From NCBI GenBank assembly GCA_032229625.1, contig JAVTVZ010000133.1, positions 1 to 53,350 on the forward strand: a stretch of 53,350 nucleotides of DNA, given 5' to 3'. The notes below the pieces were generated by a model that was given only the letters and a program-made list of their open reading frames with translations, ran no database searches and had not been told where the DNA came from. Of this stretch, positions 1-10,184 are shown one piece after another. The stretch comes from Kineosphaera sp032229625 (lineage in GTDB: Bacteria; Actinomycetota; Actinomycetes; Actinomycetales; Dermatophilaceae). The stretch's first letter is position 1, and each line of letters begins with the position of its first letter. The translations under genes were made by a program, and so were the position numbers.

Positions 1-42
1 GCGGACCAGTACGCCTTCGACATCACCGTGCACGAGCGCTGA
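1..42 (+). CDS. C-terminal end of an unidentified protein (partial)
   Basis: Frame 1 is open from the first base and ends in TGA at 40-42, giving only the last 13 residues (ADQYAFDITVHER). It precedes ino1 on the same strand with a 239-bp gap. In mycobacteria the gene beside ino1 is a PadR-type regulator, but 13 residues are too few to assign a family here. The stretch 43-281 between it and ino1 shows no other gene that I can support. Confidence 0.35.
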   Translation, partial: ADQYAFDITVHER

Positions 43-281
43 CGAAGGTGCAGCGGCCGGTGGGTGCGAGCGCAGCGAGTGCCCATCGCACAGTGTTGTC
101 TGTGATCTGCGCGACGGACGCATCGCGTTCGCGCTGCTCAGCGCCGCGCCGTCTCGCGTCGCGATCCTCCCCGAAGGGACAAAGCCTGCCTTTGTAAGGT
201 GCCCAGCGGTGGGGGGCCACTCGGGCTCCCACGCGCGGCCAGGCGTCGCGCGGTAGGTCGAAGTAGCCGGAAGGGCATCAC

Positions 282-1361
282 ATGGGTTCGATTCGCGTGG
301 CGATCGTGGGGGTCGGCAACTGCGCCAGCTCCCTCGTCCAGGGCGTCGAGTACTACAAGGACGCGGCCGACGACACGAGCGTGCCCGGGCTCATGCACGT
401 GCGCTTCGGTGACTATCACGTGCGGGACGTGGACTTCGTCGCGGCGTTCGACGTCGACGGCAAGAAGGTCGGGATGGACCTGGCCGAGGCGATCAACGCC
501 TCGGAGAACAACACGATCACGATCGCCGATGTGCCCCCGACGGGCGTGACCGTGCAGCGCGGGCACACTCTCGACGGCCTGGGTCGCTACTACACCGAGA
601 CGATCACCGAGTCCGACGCCGAGCCGGTCGACGTCGTCGCGGCGCTCAAGGACGCCAAGGTCGACGTCCTGGTCTCCTATCTGCCGGTCGGCAGTGAGGT
701 CGCGGACAAGTTCTACGCCCAGTGCGCGATCGACGCCGGCGTCGCCTTCGTCAACGCGCTGCCGGTCTTCATCGCCAGCGACCCGGAGTGGGCGGCGAAG
801 TTCGAGGCCGCGGGGGTGCCGATCATCGGCGACGACATCAAGAGCCAGGTGGGCGCGACGATCACGCACCGGGTGCTCGCGCGGCTCTTCCAGGAGCGGG
901 GCGTCGTGCTGGACCGCACCTACCAGCTCAACGTCGGCGGCAACATGGACTTCAAGAACATGCTGGAGCGCGACCGGTTGGAGTCCAAGAAGATCTCCAA
1001 GACCCAGGCGGTGACCTCCAACCTGTCCCACGACCTCGGGGCGCGCAACGTGCACATCGGGCCGTCGGACTATGTGCAGTGGCTGGACGACCGCAAGTGG
1101 GCCTACGTGCGCCTCGAGGGTCGCGCGTTCGGCGACGTGCCGCTGAACCTCGAATACAAGCTCGAGGTGTGGGACTCCCCGAACTCCGCGGGCATCATCA
1201 TCGACGCGATCCGCGCCGCGAAGATCGCCCTCGACCGCGGCATCGGCGGCCCGCTCCTCTCCCCGGCGGCCTACCTCATGAAGTCGCCGCCGGAGCAGCG
1301 CCCCGACGACCTCGGCCGCGCCAAGCTCGAGGCGTTCATCGCCGGCGATCTCGCCCGCTGA
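282..1361 (+). CDS. ino1: Inositol-3-phosphate synthase
   Basis: NAD-dependent isomerisation of glucose 6-phosphate to 1D-myo-inositol 3-phosphate, the first step towards inositol lipids and mycothiol in actinobacteria. The 359-residue length is that of the short actinobacterial enzymes. The N-terminal dinucleotide-binding segment IRVAIVGVGNCASSLVQG lies at about residues 4-21. The family's conserved region around residues 183-240, with KSQVGATITHR and then LNVGGNMDF, is intact. The ATG at 282 follows GGAAGGG at a suitable distance. The gene is closed downstream by a 19-bp perfect hairpin. In mycobacteria ino1 is close to ponA and rpsF; here the same block lies about 8 kb away, with a catabolic island in between. 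Confidence 0.96.
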   Translation: MGSIRVAIVGVGNCASSLVQGVEYYKDAADDTSVPGLMHVRFGDYHVRDVDFVAAFDVDGKKVGMDLAEAINASENNTITIADVPPTGVTVQRGHTLDGLGRYYTETITESDAEPVDVVAALKDAKVDVLVSYLPVGSEVADKFYAQCAIDAGVAFVNALPVFIASDPEWAAKFEAAGVPIIGDDIKSQVGATITHRVLARLFQERGVVLDRTYQLNVGGNMDFKNMLERDRLESKKISKTQAVTSNLSHDLGARNVHIGPSDYVQWLDDRKWAYVRLEGRAFGDVPLNLEYKLEVWDSPNSAGIIIDAIRAAKIALDRGIGGPLLSPAAYLMKSPPEQRPDDLGRAKLEAFIAGDLAR

Positions 1362-1375
1362 CCGCAAGCGACACC

Positions 1376-1416
1376 CCACGCAGCCCCCGCGTCGCCGCGA
1401 CGCGGGGGCTGCGTGG
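1376..1416. terminator. Bidirectional terminator between ino1 and the IolH-like gene
   Basis: A perfect 19-bp inverted repeat (arms 1376-1394 and 1398-1416, 3-base loop) with a GC-rich CAGCCCCCGCGTCG arm sits between two convergent genes. There is no clear T-run, as is common in high-GC actinobacteria. Confidence 0.8.
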
Positions 1417-1479
1417 CAGCACCGGGCGCCGCTGCCTGCTCGTGCCCTGCTCGCGCCCTGTGCGAGCGCCGAGCCCGGG

Positions 1480-2376
1480 TCAGCCCTCGCCGCCCTCGCC
1501 GGCGGTGCGGACGCGCTCGATCCACTCGGTCATCGTGCGCAGTTGGTAGCGGCTGACCTCGTGGGCGTTCTCGTCCTCGGCGAAGACCGAGCTGCACATG
1601 ACGGTGTCGTCGCGGTCGTAGAAGCCGAGCTCGTCGAGTCCTTCGAAGAAGTCGGCCCAGTCCAGGTCGCCGTCGCCGACCTTGAGGTGCTGGTGCACGC
1701 GGACGGCGTTGCCGGGCGGGTTGGTGATGTAGCGCAGGCCGTGGCTGCGGTGGTGGTCCATCGTGTCGGCGACGTGGACGAGGCGCAGCAGGTCGCCGGC
1801 CTCGCGCATGATGTCGCGCATCGGGTGACCCATGTGGAAGGTGTGGCAGGCGACGTAGACCATGCCGATGTGGCTGCTGTTGAGGCCGCGGATGACGCGG
1901 ATCGCCTCGAGGCCGTCCTCGACGAAGTCGTCCGGGTGGGGGTCGATGCGCACGTCGAGGCCCTCGCGCTCGATGATCGGCAGCAGCTCCTCCATCGACC
2001 GGTAGAACGCGGCCTCGGACTCCTCGGGGCGCTCGGGACGCCCGGAGAACTCGGTGTTCATCACCTGACAGCCGAGGTCGACGGTGATCTGGATGAGGCG
2101 CTTCCAGTTGCGCACCGCGGCCTCGCGGGCCCACTCCTCCGGCGCCGACCACCGCTGCACGGGCAGGACGCTCGCAATCTGGACCCCCGCGTCGTCGCAC
2201 GCCTTCTTGAGCCGGCGGACGAGGTCGTCGTCGGCCTTGGGGTGCCGGAAGAACGGCCCGAGGTCCCGGTGCGGGGTGAGCTGGATGTGCTCGAACCCGC
2301 AGTCCGCGACCACGGCGGGCAGCTCCAGCAACGAGTAGTCGTGGTGGAACGGCGTCGGGTCGAGGGCGATCTTCAT
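1480..2376 (-). CDS. TIM-barrel sugar phosphate isomerase/epimerase, IolH-like
   Basis: A 298-residue AP-endonuclease-2-type TIM barrel. Likely metal ligands are visible in order: Glu in MNTEFSGRPE (about 116), Asp/His in RIDPHPDD, His in VACHTFHMGH and Asp/His in RLVHVADTMDHH. The N-terminus MKIALDPTPF followed by HIQLTPHRDLGPFFRHPKAD recalls the IolH branch found in inositol clusters; that is recall of the family, not an alignment. It could act as an isomerase, epimerase or dehydratase on an inosose or keto-sugar. The ATG at 2376 is preceded on the minus strand by AAGGAGCC. Its promoter at about 2432-2476 carries the same 25-bp element as the transaldolase promoter, tying it to the island's catabolic genes. 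It appears to be its own transcription unit. Confidence 0.85.
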   Translation of the reverse strand: MKIALDPTPFHHDYSLLELPAVVADCGFEHIQLTPHRDLGPFFRHPKADDDLVRRLKKACDDAGVQIASVLPVQRWSAPEEWAREAAVRNWKRLIQITVDLGCQVMNTEFSGRPERPEESEAAFYRSMEELLPIIEREGLDVRIDPHPDDFVEDGLEAIRVIRGLNSSHIGMVYVACHTFHMGHPMRDIMREAGDLLRLVHVADTMDHHRSHGLRYITNPPGNAVRVHQHLKVGDGDLDWADFFEGLDELGFYDRDDTVMCSSVFAEDENAHEVSRYQLRTMTEWIERVRTAGEGGEG

Positions 2377-2431
2377 CGATGGCTCCTTGGCGCAAGATAT
2401 CGGTCGTCGGCCGGACGGGCCGGGTCCGCTC

Positions 2432-2460
2432 AGTCTTTCGAGTCGGCGCACACCTGTCAA
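2432..2460 (-). promoter_or_regulatory. Putative promoter of the IolH-like gene
   Basis: On the minus strand TTGACA (2455-2460) is a perfect -35 hexamer, followed after 17 bp by AAGACT (2432-2437), a weak -10. The 5' leader would be about 50 nt. The -35 lies 4 bp from the operator-like palindrome. Confidence 0.5.
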
Positions 2461-2477
2461 CCAATTGTCCGTACAAA
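2453..2477 (-). promoter_or_regulatory. Operator-like element, copy 1
   Basis: A 25-bp segment that matches 8574-8598 at 23 of 25 positions. Its core TTGTCCGTACAA (2465-2476) has TTGT/ACAA half-sites, the geometry of many GntR-family operators. TGTCCGTACA is close to the C. glutamicum IolR motif KGWCHTRACA as I remember it (8 of 10). It abuts the -35 box, so a bound repressor would block RNA polymerase. Confidence 0.6.
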
Positions 2478-2534
2478 AGGACATGAAGCGTCGGGTCCTT
2501 CGCCGCCGGCGCCTCCGACCGTCACCCTGGCGGG

Positions 2535-3335
2535 TCAGGTCAGCATGAGGTAGACCCCGCTGACGCCGGCGACGACGAGGACGGTGACCTCGAAGACCGT
2601 GCGGGAGATGCGGGTGATGACCCAGCGGCCGATGACGGCCCCGACGACGACGGCGGGGATCAACGTCAGGACCAGCGCCAGCCCCTGGGGTCGCACGAGG
2701 CCCAGGCCGATGCTGAAGGGCAGCTTCGCGAGGTTGACGCACGCGAAGAACCACGCGAGGGTGCCGACGAAGCGCGTCACCTCCAGCTGCGAGCGCAGCA
2801 GGTAGAGGGTCATGACGGGTCCGCCGGCGTTGGCGACCATCGTCGTGAAGCCCGCGAGGGTGCCGAACGCGCGGGCTCCGGTGACCTGGCCTGCGTGGCC
2901 GGCGTGGCTCGGGCCGACCGCCGGCGGGCCGGGCGGCGACCCCGCCGCGCGGGCGGTGCGGGCCGCGCGCGCCGCCTGCCACATGCGCCAGGCCTGGATG
3001 AGGGTCATCGCGACGACGATCCCGCCGATGACGAGCGTGAGCAGCGCGACGGACGCCCACGCCAGGAACGCGGCGCCGATGAGCAGCCCGAGACCGACGG
3101 GCACGATGAGCCGCCGGATGAGCGCCCAGTCGGCGTCGCGCCGATACGTCCACACCGCGAGGGCGTCGCCGACCATGAGCACGACGAGCAGCACCCCCGT
3201 CGACTCCCGCGTCGGCAGCACCATCGCGAAGATGACGACCGCGACCGTCGCAGCCCCGGCGATCGCCGTCTTGGAGAAGCCGACGAGCACGCCGCCGACG
3301 GCCAGCGCGAGATATCCGGGCAGGCTCACGTCCAC
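2535..3335 (-). CDS. TSUP (TauE/SafE) family membrane permease
   Basis: A 266-residue polytopic membrane protein with about eight hydrophobic segments in two halves separated by a basic, Ala/Gly/Pro-rich cytoplasmic loop (about residues 118-150). Both half-repeats show the family pattern: LAVGGVLVGFSKTAIAG near the N-terminus and GTLAGFTTMVANAGGP at about 158-173. Family members move sulfite, sulfoacetate, sulfolactate or other small organic anions. The GTG start follows GGAGGG. It lies 45 bp after the GMC oxidoreductase gene and is probably co-transcribed with it. The substrate cannot be read from the sequence. Confidence 0.88.
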   Translation of the reverse strand: MDVSLPGYLALAVGGVLVGFSKTAIAGAATVAVVIFAMVLPTRESTGVLLVVLMVGDALAVWTYRRDADWALIRRLIVPVGLGLLIGAAFLAWASVALLTLVIGGIVVAMTLIQAWRMWQAARAARTARAAGSPPGPPAVGPSHAGHAGQVTGARAFGTLAGFTTMVANAGGPVMTLYLLRSQLEVTRFVGTLAWFFACVNLAKLPFSIGLGLVRPQGLALVLTLIPAVVVGAVIGRWVITRISRTVFEVTVLVVAGVSGVYLMLT

Positions 3336-3380
3336 CGCAGCCCTCCTTGCTCGAATGACGACAGCAGGTCCCGGCGCAGG

Positions 3381-5318
3381 TCAGCTCAGCTCAGGTCGGT
3401 CCGGCGCGGGATGCTCGGCGAGGATGTCCCGACTCGCCTTCTCGCTCACGAGATAGACGGCCGACATGATGAAGAAGCCCGGGATGTCGGGGAAGACGGA
3501 GGCGTCGACGACGCGCAGGCCCTGCACTCCGCGCACGCGCAGCTGCCCGTCCACGACCGCCATCGGATCCTCGTCCGTGCCGATCTTCGCCGTGCCGCAG
3601 GCGTGGTGCCCCCACGCCTCGTCGCGGACGAACTGGGCGAGCTCGTCGCGGCTGCGGACCTGCTCGCCGGGGATCACCTCGCGGGTCACGCCGACCGACT
3701 CCAGGTGGGCGATGATGTCGCGGGCGATCTCGACGCCGTCGACGACACCGGCCAGGTCGTCGTGCGAAGCGCCCGATCCCTCCTCGAAATAGCGGAAGCG
3801 GATGTCGGGCACGTCCGTCGGGTCTGCCGAGCGCAGCGTGACCGAGCCGGCGCGGTTGTGCGTGTGCCCCTTGAGGACGACGACCGACAGGCTGTGGTGG
3901 TTGCGGACGGCGTCGGCGCTGTAGCCCGGGTAGTAGCCGTGGAAGTCGATCGGCAGGGCGAAGACGATGAGGTCCGAGTCCTCCTGCGCCACACTGGACT
4001 TCGCGACGAGTGCGGCGAGGCTGCCGTTGGTGCTGTAGGGGCCGAAGCGGTCGCTCTCCCACTCGGCGTAGAGCGCGTCCACCTCGTCACCCGGTGCCGG
4101 CACGTCCAGGGGAGACCCCTCGAACACCGGGTAGTCCCGGTCGACCTCGCACAGCAGCGACACCTCGTAGCGGTCGTGCAGGTTCTCCCCCACCCCGGGC
4201 AGGTCGGCGATCACGTCGATCCCGAGGCGCGCCAACTCCTGGGCCGGTCCGATCCCGGAGAGCGTGAGCAGCTGCGGGGTGTTGTAGGCGCCACCGGCGA
4301 CGATGACCTCGCGACGGGCGCGGAAGACCCGGTGGGTGCCCGGTGCGGCGACGGTGCGGGCACGGTGACCGGCGTCGGCAGTGTTGTCGCGATCGCTCAC
4401 GGCCCCGTAGGCGAGGGGCTGGGCGAGCGCCTCGACGCCGACTGCGCGGGTGCCTTCGAAGAGGATCCGCGTGGCCAGGTGGTTGAGGGCGATGCTCAGC
4501 CGTCCGCCGGCGTCGCGCTGGGCCGCGAGGAGCCGCTCCCGCGCCCCGTTGCGCCGGCCGTCCCTGACCGCCACGGGGATGAAGGTCATCCCCTCGTAGT
4601 CGCCGGGGGTGTCGGCGGCATTCGGGTCCCGCGGCAGCGAGACCTCCTCGGGGATCCCGAACCGCTGCCGCGCCGTCCGCTCGATCGCGCCGATGACGTC
4701 GAGGAACATCGGCTCTCGGCCGCCGACGCTCGGATGCGCGCGCGTGACCCCCAACCAGCCCTGCGTCCCGTGCGCGGACCGCTCGCGGTACTCGGTCGCG
4801 CTCACGCCGGGCAGCGGCTGCGCGTCGACCCCCTGCCAGTCCTCGAGCTCCCGGAAGAGCGACCGCATCCGCTCCGGCGCCCAGCCCGCATCGCCGGTGA
4901 GCTCGGCGAGGCGGCGCCAGTCGCTGTCGTGGGGGTAGATCGTGACGAGCGCGCTGATCGTCGTGCTCCCGCCGAGACTGCTGCCGCGCGGGTAGAGCAC
5001 GCCCCGACCCGGCACCATCTTGCCGTCGCGGGCCTGCTGGGCTTCGTCGTCGTAGTGCCGGACGAAGAAGTCCCAGCCCAGGTCGGGATCCTCGCTGGCG
5101 TAGGCCTGCATGATCGGGATCTCGTAGTAGGGGCACTCGTGGTCGTCACCGGCCTCGACGACGACGACGCTGTGACCGGCCAGCGCGAGATTGGCGGCGA
5201 GCGGGCCGCCGCCCGCCCCGGAGCCCACGACGACGAAGTCGTACTCCTGCTCCTCCTGCTCCACCGGATCCTCCTGCGACGTGACTGCGCCTGCGACATC
5301 ACCGGGGTGCTCGACCAT
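3381..5318 (-). CDS. GMC family FAD-dependent oxidoreductase
   Basis: A 645-residue flavoprotein, longer than the usual 530-570, the excess lying in an acidic insert around residues 215-300. The Rossmann FAD motif VVVGSGAGGGPLAANLA with its distal Glu (VVVEAG) is at about 28-58. The GMC signature GVLYPRGSSLGGSTTIS (about 105-121) and the second signature AGGAYNTPQLLTLSGIGP are present. The C-terminal active-site region carries GHHACGTAKIG, with the His expected to accept the substrate proton. The family oxidises alcohols, including sugars and cyclitols such as inositols, usually with O2 or quinones. In this island it is a candidate for the first oxidation in place of an NAD-dependent IolG. 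It sits 95 bp after iolD and may also have its own leaderless promoter (5325-5330). Confidence 0.92.
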   Translation of the reverse strand: MVEHPGDVAGAVTSQEDPVEQEEQEYDFVVVGSGAGGGPLAANLALAGHSVVVVEAGDDHECPYYEIPIMQAYASEDPDLGWDFFVRHYDDEAQQARDGKMVPGRGVLYPRGSSLGGSTTISALVTIYPHDSDWRRLAELTGDAGWAPERMRSLFRELEDWQGVDAQPLPGVSATEYRERSAHGTQGWLGVTRAHPSVGGREPMFLDVIGAIERTARQRFGIPEEVSLPRDPNAADTPGDYEGMTFIPVAVRDGRRNGARERLLAAQRDAGGRLSIALNHLATRILFEGTRAVGVEALAQPLAYGAVSDRDNTADAGHRARTVAAPGTHRVFRARREVIVAGGAYNTPQLLTLSGIGPAQELARLGIDVIADLPGVGENLHDRYEVSLLCEVDRDYPVFEGSPLDVPAPGDEVDALYAEWESDRFGPYSTNGSLAALVAKSSVAQEDSDLIVFALPIDFHGYYPGYSADAVRNHHSLSVVVLKGHTHNRAGSVTLRSADPTDVPDIRFRYFEEGSGASHDDLAGVVDGVEIARDIIAHLESVGVTREVIPGEQVRSRDELAQFVRDEAWGHHACGTAKIGTDEDPMAVVDGQLRVRGVQGLRVVDASVFPDIPGFFIMSAVYLVSEKASRDILAEHPAPDRPELS

Positions 5319-5324
5319 CCTGCG

Positions 5325-5330
5325 ACCCTA
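5325..5330 (-). promoter_or_regulatory. Putative -10 of a leaderless GMC oxidoreductase transcript
   Basis: On the minus strand TAGGGT is followed by exactly 6 nt and then the ATG at 5318. This is the TANNNT-N6-start arrangement of actinobacterial leaderless genes. No good Shine-Dalgarno lies in the spacer apart from AGG directly before the ATG. Confidence 0.45.
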
Positions 5331-5413
5331 TGCGGCGCCCGTCGGGGGCAACAAGAGTCACGAGGAGGCGGGCACCGACCACCGACAGATCGTGCCCCCT
5401 ACGGGTAGCGCCC

Positions 5414-7363
<1,950 letters not shown>

Positions 7364-7410
7364 CGTCAAACTCTCCTTTGCGATCTGGATCGCGTCGCGT
7401 CCAGGGCTGG

Positions 7411-8496
7411 TCAGGGGGCGGGGACGAGGACGTCGCGCACGAGGGCGTCGAGGTCGGCGTCGGCCTGGAGGAACTGGCGCAGCGTCTTGCGGGTCGCGCC
7501 GAAGTCGTCGAACTGCGCCGGCGTCATCCCGTCGACGTCGTAGGCGCGGCGGAAGTCCGGGATCTTCTCGAGCAGCGTGTCGATGATGACCTGGTCGACG
7601 GGGATGTCCATGCGCGGGGTCGGGTCGATGCCGCTGGCCTGGAACTTCTGCTGCCACGCGAAGGGCGGGGACAGCACGACGTCGCCACCGACGAACTCGG
7701 TCCACTGCAGCCCGTTGCGGTAGGCCGCCGACAGCAGCCGCGAGCGGTAGCCCCGCTCGCGGAAGATCCCGTAGGCCTTCTTGAAGGCGGCGACACCGGC
7801 CCACTCCAGGTAGCCGGGATCGAAGACGTGCCCCTGCGTGGCGTAGCACTCCTTCATCCAGTCGTCGAGGCGACCGCACATGAGGGTGACGACGTGGCCC
7901 GGGTTCTCGACCGGCAGGCCCTCGCTCTCCCGGCGGCGCAGGCCACGCTCGATCGCCTCGGCGGCCTCGACGACCTGGGGCACGGTGAAGGAGACGGTGA
8001 CGTTCATCGTGACGCCGCGGTAGGCGGCCTCCTCGATGGCCTCGATGCCGACCTTCGTCGCGGGGATCTTGACGATGATGTTGTCGGCCAGGCCCGAGAA
8101 GTACTCCGCCTGATCGGCGAGCGCGACGGCGTCGCGGTGCAGGCGCGGGTCGGTCTGCATCGAGAGGCGGCCGTTGACGCCGGCGTACTTCTCGAAGGCG
8201 GGCTCGAGCAGCGTAGCCGCGTCGATGGACAGCTCCTCGACGACCTTCCAGCCGATCTGCGACTCACCCATCGTCGGGTGCTCGTCGGCGATCTCGCGGA
8301 TGCGCCGCACCCAGCGCTCCTTGTCGGCCTTGATGCAGGCGAGCGCGATCACCGGGTTGCACGTCGCGCCCGTCGCGCCGAACGCGATGGACTGCGTGAG
8401 CTCGACCGGGTCCGCGGAGTCGTTCCACAGGACCGTGTCGGTCGTCTCGGTCATGGTCCGCAGCGGGGACTCGGTGCGGCTGGGGGCGAGCGTCAT
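7411..8496 (-). CDS. Transaldolase-family aldolase
   Basis: A 361-residue class I aldolase fold. The Schiff-base Lys is in NIIVKIPATKVG (Lys143), the strand-1 Asp in LWNDSADP and the family motif GATGATCNPVIA at about 40-51 are all visible. It differs from the housekeeping Tal (short N-terminus, divergent C-terminus ending with a helical DFRRAYDVDGM segment), so a specialised role is likely. Known transaldolases move a dihydroxyacetone unit; some relatives are dedicated to sulfosugars or fructose 6-phosphate cleavage. It is the first gene of the likely transaldolase-iolD operon. The ATG at 8496 follows GCGGAGGAA. An internal ATG 14 codons later is possible but less well placed. Confidence 0.87.
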   Translation of the reverse strand: MTLAPSRTESPLRTMTETTDTVLWNDSADPVELTQSIAFGATGATCNPVIALACIKADKERWVRRIREIADEHPTMGESQIGWKVVEELSIDAATLLEPAFEKYAGVNGRLSMQTDPRLHRDAVALADQAEYFSGLADNIIVKIPATKVGIEAIEEAAYRGVTMNVTVSFTVPQVVEAAEAIERGLRRRESEGLPVENPGHVVTLMCGRLDDWMKECYATQGHVFDPGYLEWAGVAAFKKAYGIFRERGYRSRLLSAAYRNGLQWTEFVGGDVVLSPPFAWQQKFQASGIDPTPRMDIPVDQVIIDTLLEKIPDFRRAYDVDGMTPAQFDDFGATRKTLRQFLQADADLDALVRDVLVPAP

Positions 8497-8551
8497 GGGG
8501 TTCCTCCGCGATGAGGGTCGGGATCGGTGGGGCGGCGGTGCGTCGGCCCCC

Positions 8552-8581
8552 ATTCAACCCGTCGCCCGATGAACCTGTCAA
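8552..8581 (-). promoter_or_regulatory. Putative promoter of the transaldolase-iolD operon
   Basis: TTGACA (minus strand, 8576-8581) is a perfect -35, with TTGAAT (8552-8557) as -10 after 18 bp. The predicted leader is about 50 nt. The -35 is part of the conserved 25-bp element shared with the IolH-like gene. Confidence 0.6.
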
Positions 8582-8598
8582 CCAAATGTCCTTACAAA
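8574..8598 (-). promoter_or_regulatory. Operator-like element, copy 2
   Basis: It differs from the copy at 2453-2477 at two positions only. The core TGTCCTTACA matches 9 of 10 positions of the remembered IolR motif KGWCHTRACA. It overlaps the TAA stop of the upstream BASS gene (8592-8594), so the operator is embedded in the end of that reading frame. Confidence 0.6.
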
Positions 8599-9593
8599 GT
8601 GTGAGACTCGCTGTGCTCGGCGGCGCCGGCCCGGGCGTCCTGCCGCCGGAACCACGCGGCGAGCAGTGCCCCCGACAGGTTGTGCCACACGGAGAAGACC
8701 GCCCCGGGCAACGCGGCCGCGGGCGTGAAGAACTGCGCGGCCAGCCCCGACGCCAGGCCCGAATTCTGCATCCCCACCTCGATGGCGATCGTGCGCGCGG
8801 CCCGCTCGGACTGCCCGGTCAGCCGCCCGATCGCATACCCCAGCAGCAGCCCCAACCCGTTGTGACAGATGACTGCGACAAGCACGACGAGCCCGGCCGC
8901 GACGATCCGGTCCGCCGACAGCGACACGACGATCGCGACGACCACCGAGATCATCGCGACGGAGAACCACGGCAGCACCGGCAGCAGGGCGTCGACCAGC
9001 CGCGGCAGGAACGCCCGCACGAGCAGGCCGAGGATGACGGGCACGAGCACGATCTGCACCATGCTCACCGCCATGCCGCCGGCGTCCACGGGCAGCCGCT
9101 CACCGACGAGCCAGAGCGTCAGCAGGGGCGTGACCAGCGGCGCGAGCAGCGTCGAGATCGACGTCATCGTCACCGACAGGGCGACGTCGGCCCGGGCCAG
9201 GTAGGCGACGACGTTGCTCGCGGTGCCGCCCGGCACGCACCCGACGAGGATCACGCCGACCGCCAACTCGTCCGGCAGCCCGAGCGCCGTCGCCACCCCG
9301 AGCCCGACGAGCGGCATCACGGCATACTGCGCGAGCACCCCCAGCACCACCGGCGCCGGCCGCGTCACGACGAGCGCGAAGTCGGGCCAGCGCAGCGTCA
9401 GGCCCATGCCGAACATGATGAGCCCGAGCAGGGGGTTGATCGCCCCCGCCAGACCCGACAGCGGCGCGGAGAAGACGTAGCCGATCGCGCCCGCCGCCAG
9501 GATCAGCACGGGGAAGACCGCGACCGCCCGCAGGGCGCTGCGCTCCTCGCGGGCTCGGGACGCTGTGGTCGTCGCAGGTGTCGAGTCGCTCAT
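8592..9593 (-). CDS. Bile acid:sodium symporter (BASS) family transporter
   Basis: A 333-residue membrane protein with about ten hydrophobic segments. Family landmarks are LLGLIMFGMGLTLRWPDF in the first crossing region, GCVPGGTASNVVAYLARAD (one discontinuous helix) at about 128-146 and IEVGMQNSGLASGLA (the second) at about 270-284. Relatives import bile acids, pantoate, 2-keto acids or other organic anions with sodium. It is the first minus-strand gene after the rplI terminator and lies upstream of the transaldolase-iolD operon. A role in importing the island's substrate or moving an acidic product is inference. The ATG at 9593 was chosen because the hydrophobic core starts about 26 residues later; an in-frame start 20 codons upstream has no support. 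Confidence 0.9.
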   Translation of the reverse strand: MSDSTPATTTASRAREERSALRAVAVFPVLILAAGAIGYVFSAPLSGLAGAINPLLGLIMFGMGLTLRWPDFALVVTRPAPVVLGVLAQYAVMPLVGLGVATALGLPDELAVGVILVGCVPGGTASNVVAYLARADVALSVTMTSISTLLAPLVTPLLTLWLVGERLPVDAGGMAVSMVQIVLVPVILGLLVRAFLPRLVDALLPVLPWFSVAMISVVVAIVVSLSADRIVAAGLVVLVAVICHNGLGLLLGYAIGRLTGQSERAARTIAIEVGMQNSGLASGLAAQFFTPAAALPGAVFSVWHNLSGALLAAWFRRQDARAGAAEHSESHTL

Positions 9594-9651
9594 AGCGCCC
9601 CACCCTGGCCGACGCGTCGCTCGCACGCCAGAGGGCGCGCCCGACGACAGC

Positions 9652-9681
9652 ACGGCCCGACCTCGAGTGAGGTCGGGCCGT
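9652..9681. terminator. Terminator downstream of rplI
   Basis: A perfect 13-bp inverted repeat with arm ACGGCCCGACCTC and loop GAGT lies 36 bp beyond the rplI stop. It separates the ribosomal protein operon from the BASS gene. Confidence 0.75.
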
Positions 9682-9716
9682 ACTGTCGGTGCTGTCGGCG
9701 CGTGTCGAGCCAGGCG

Positions 9717-10160
9717 TCAGCCGGCGACGACCTGCAGCTTCAGGGTCGCCTTGACCTCCGGGTGCAGCGCGACGGTCGCGGCGTGGTCGCCGGTCGCCTT
9801 GATAGGGGTCGGGAACTCGACGCGACGCTTGTCGATCGAGATGCCCGCCTCGCCGGCGGCGGCGGCGACGTCACCCTGGGTGACGGCGCCGAAGAGCCGG
9901 CCCCCCGTCGCGGCGTGCGCGACGATCCGCAGAGCCTTGGCCTCGAGCTGACCCTTGACGCCCTTGGCCTCGTCGAGGCTCTTGAGCTCGCGCGACGCGC
10001 GGCCGCGCTGGATCTCCTCGACCTGCTTCTGGGCACCCTTGGACCACGGCGTCGCCAGGCCACGGGGCAGCAGGAAGTTGCGGCCGTAGCCGTCCTTGAC
10101 CTCGACGATGTCACCGGCGGAGCCGAGACCAGACACCTCGTGGGTGAGAATGAGCTTCAT
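9717..10160 (-). CDS. rplI: 50S ribosomal protein L9
   Basis: A 147-residue protein of the large ribosomal subunit, with the universal N-terminal domain MKLILTHEVSGLGSAGDIV followed by VKDGYGRNFLLPRGLA. A long connecting helix (about 45-75) and a C-terminal domain with LFGAVTQGDVA complete the fold. It is the last gene of the rpsF-ssb-rpsR-rplI operon, 24 bp after rpsR. The start follows TAGGAGGTAA. Confidence 0.98.
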   Translation of the reverse strand: MKLILTHEVSGLGSAGDIVEVKDGYGRNFLLPRGLATPWSKGAQKQVEEIQRGRASRELKSLDEAKGVKGQLEAKALRIVAHAATGGRLFGAVTQGDVAAAAGEAGISIDKRRVEFPTPIKATGDHAATVALHPEVKATLKLQVVAG

Positions 10161-10184
10161 CGTTACCTCCTAGGACCGGCAGGC

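Noticed and set aside
191..199. TTTGTAAGG before ino1, matching part of the 25-bp island operator
   Set aside because: Only a half-site matches (9 bp) and the ACA half is missing; too short to claim shared regulation.
2895..5408. Long plus-strand open frame of 837 codons over the GMC and TSUP genes
   Set aside because: Arg/Asp/Val-rich shadow typical of high-GC DNA; the minus strand encodes clear GMC and TSUP proteins.
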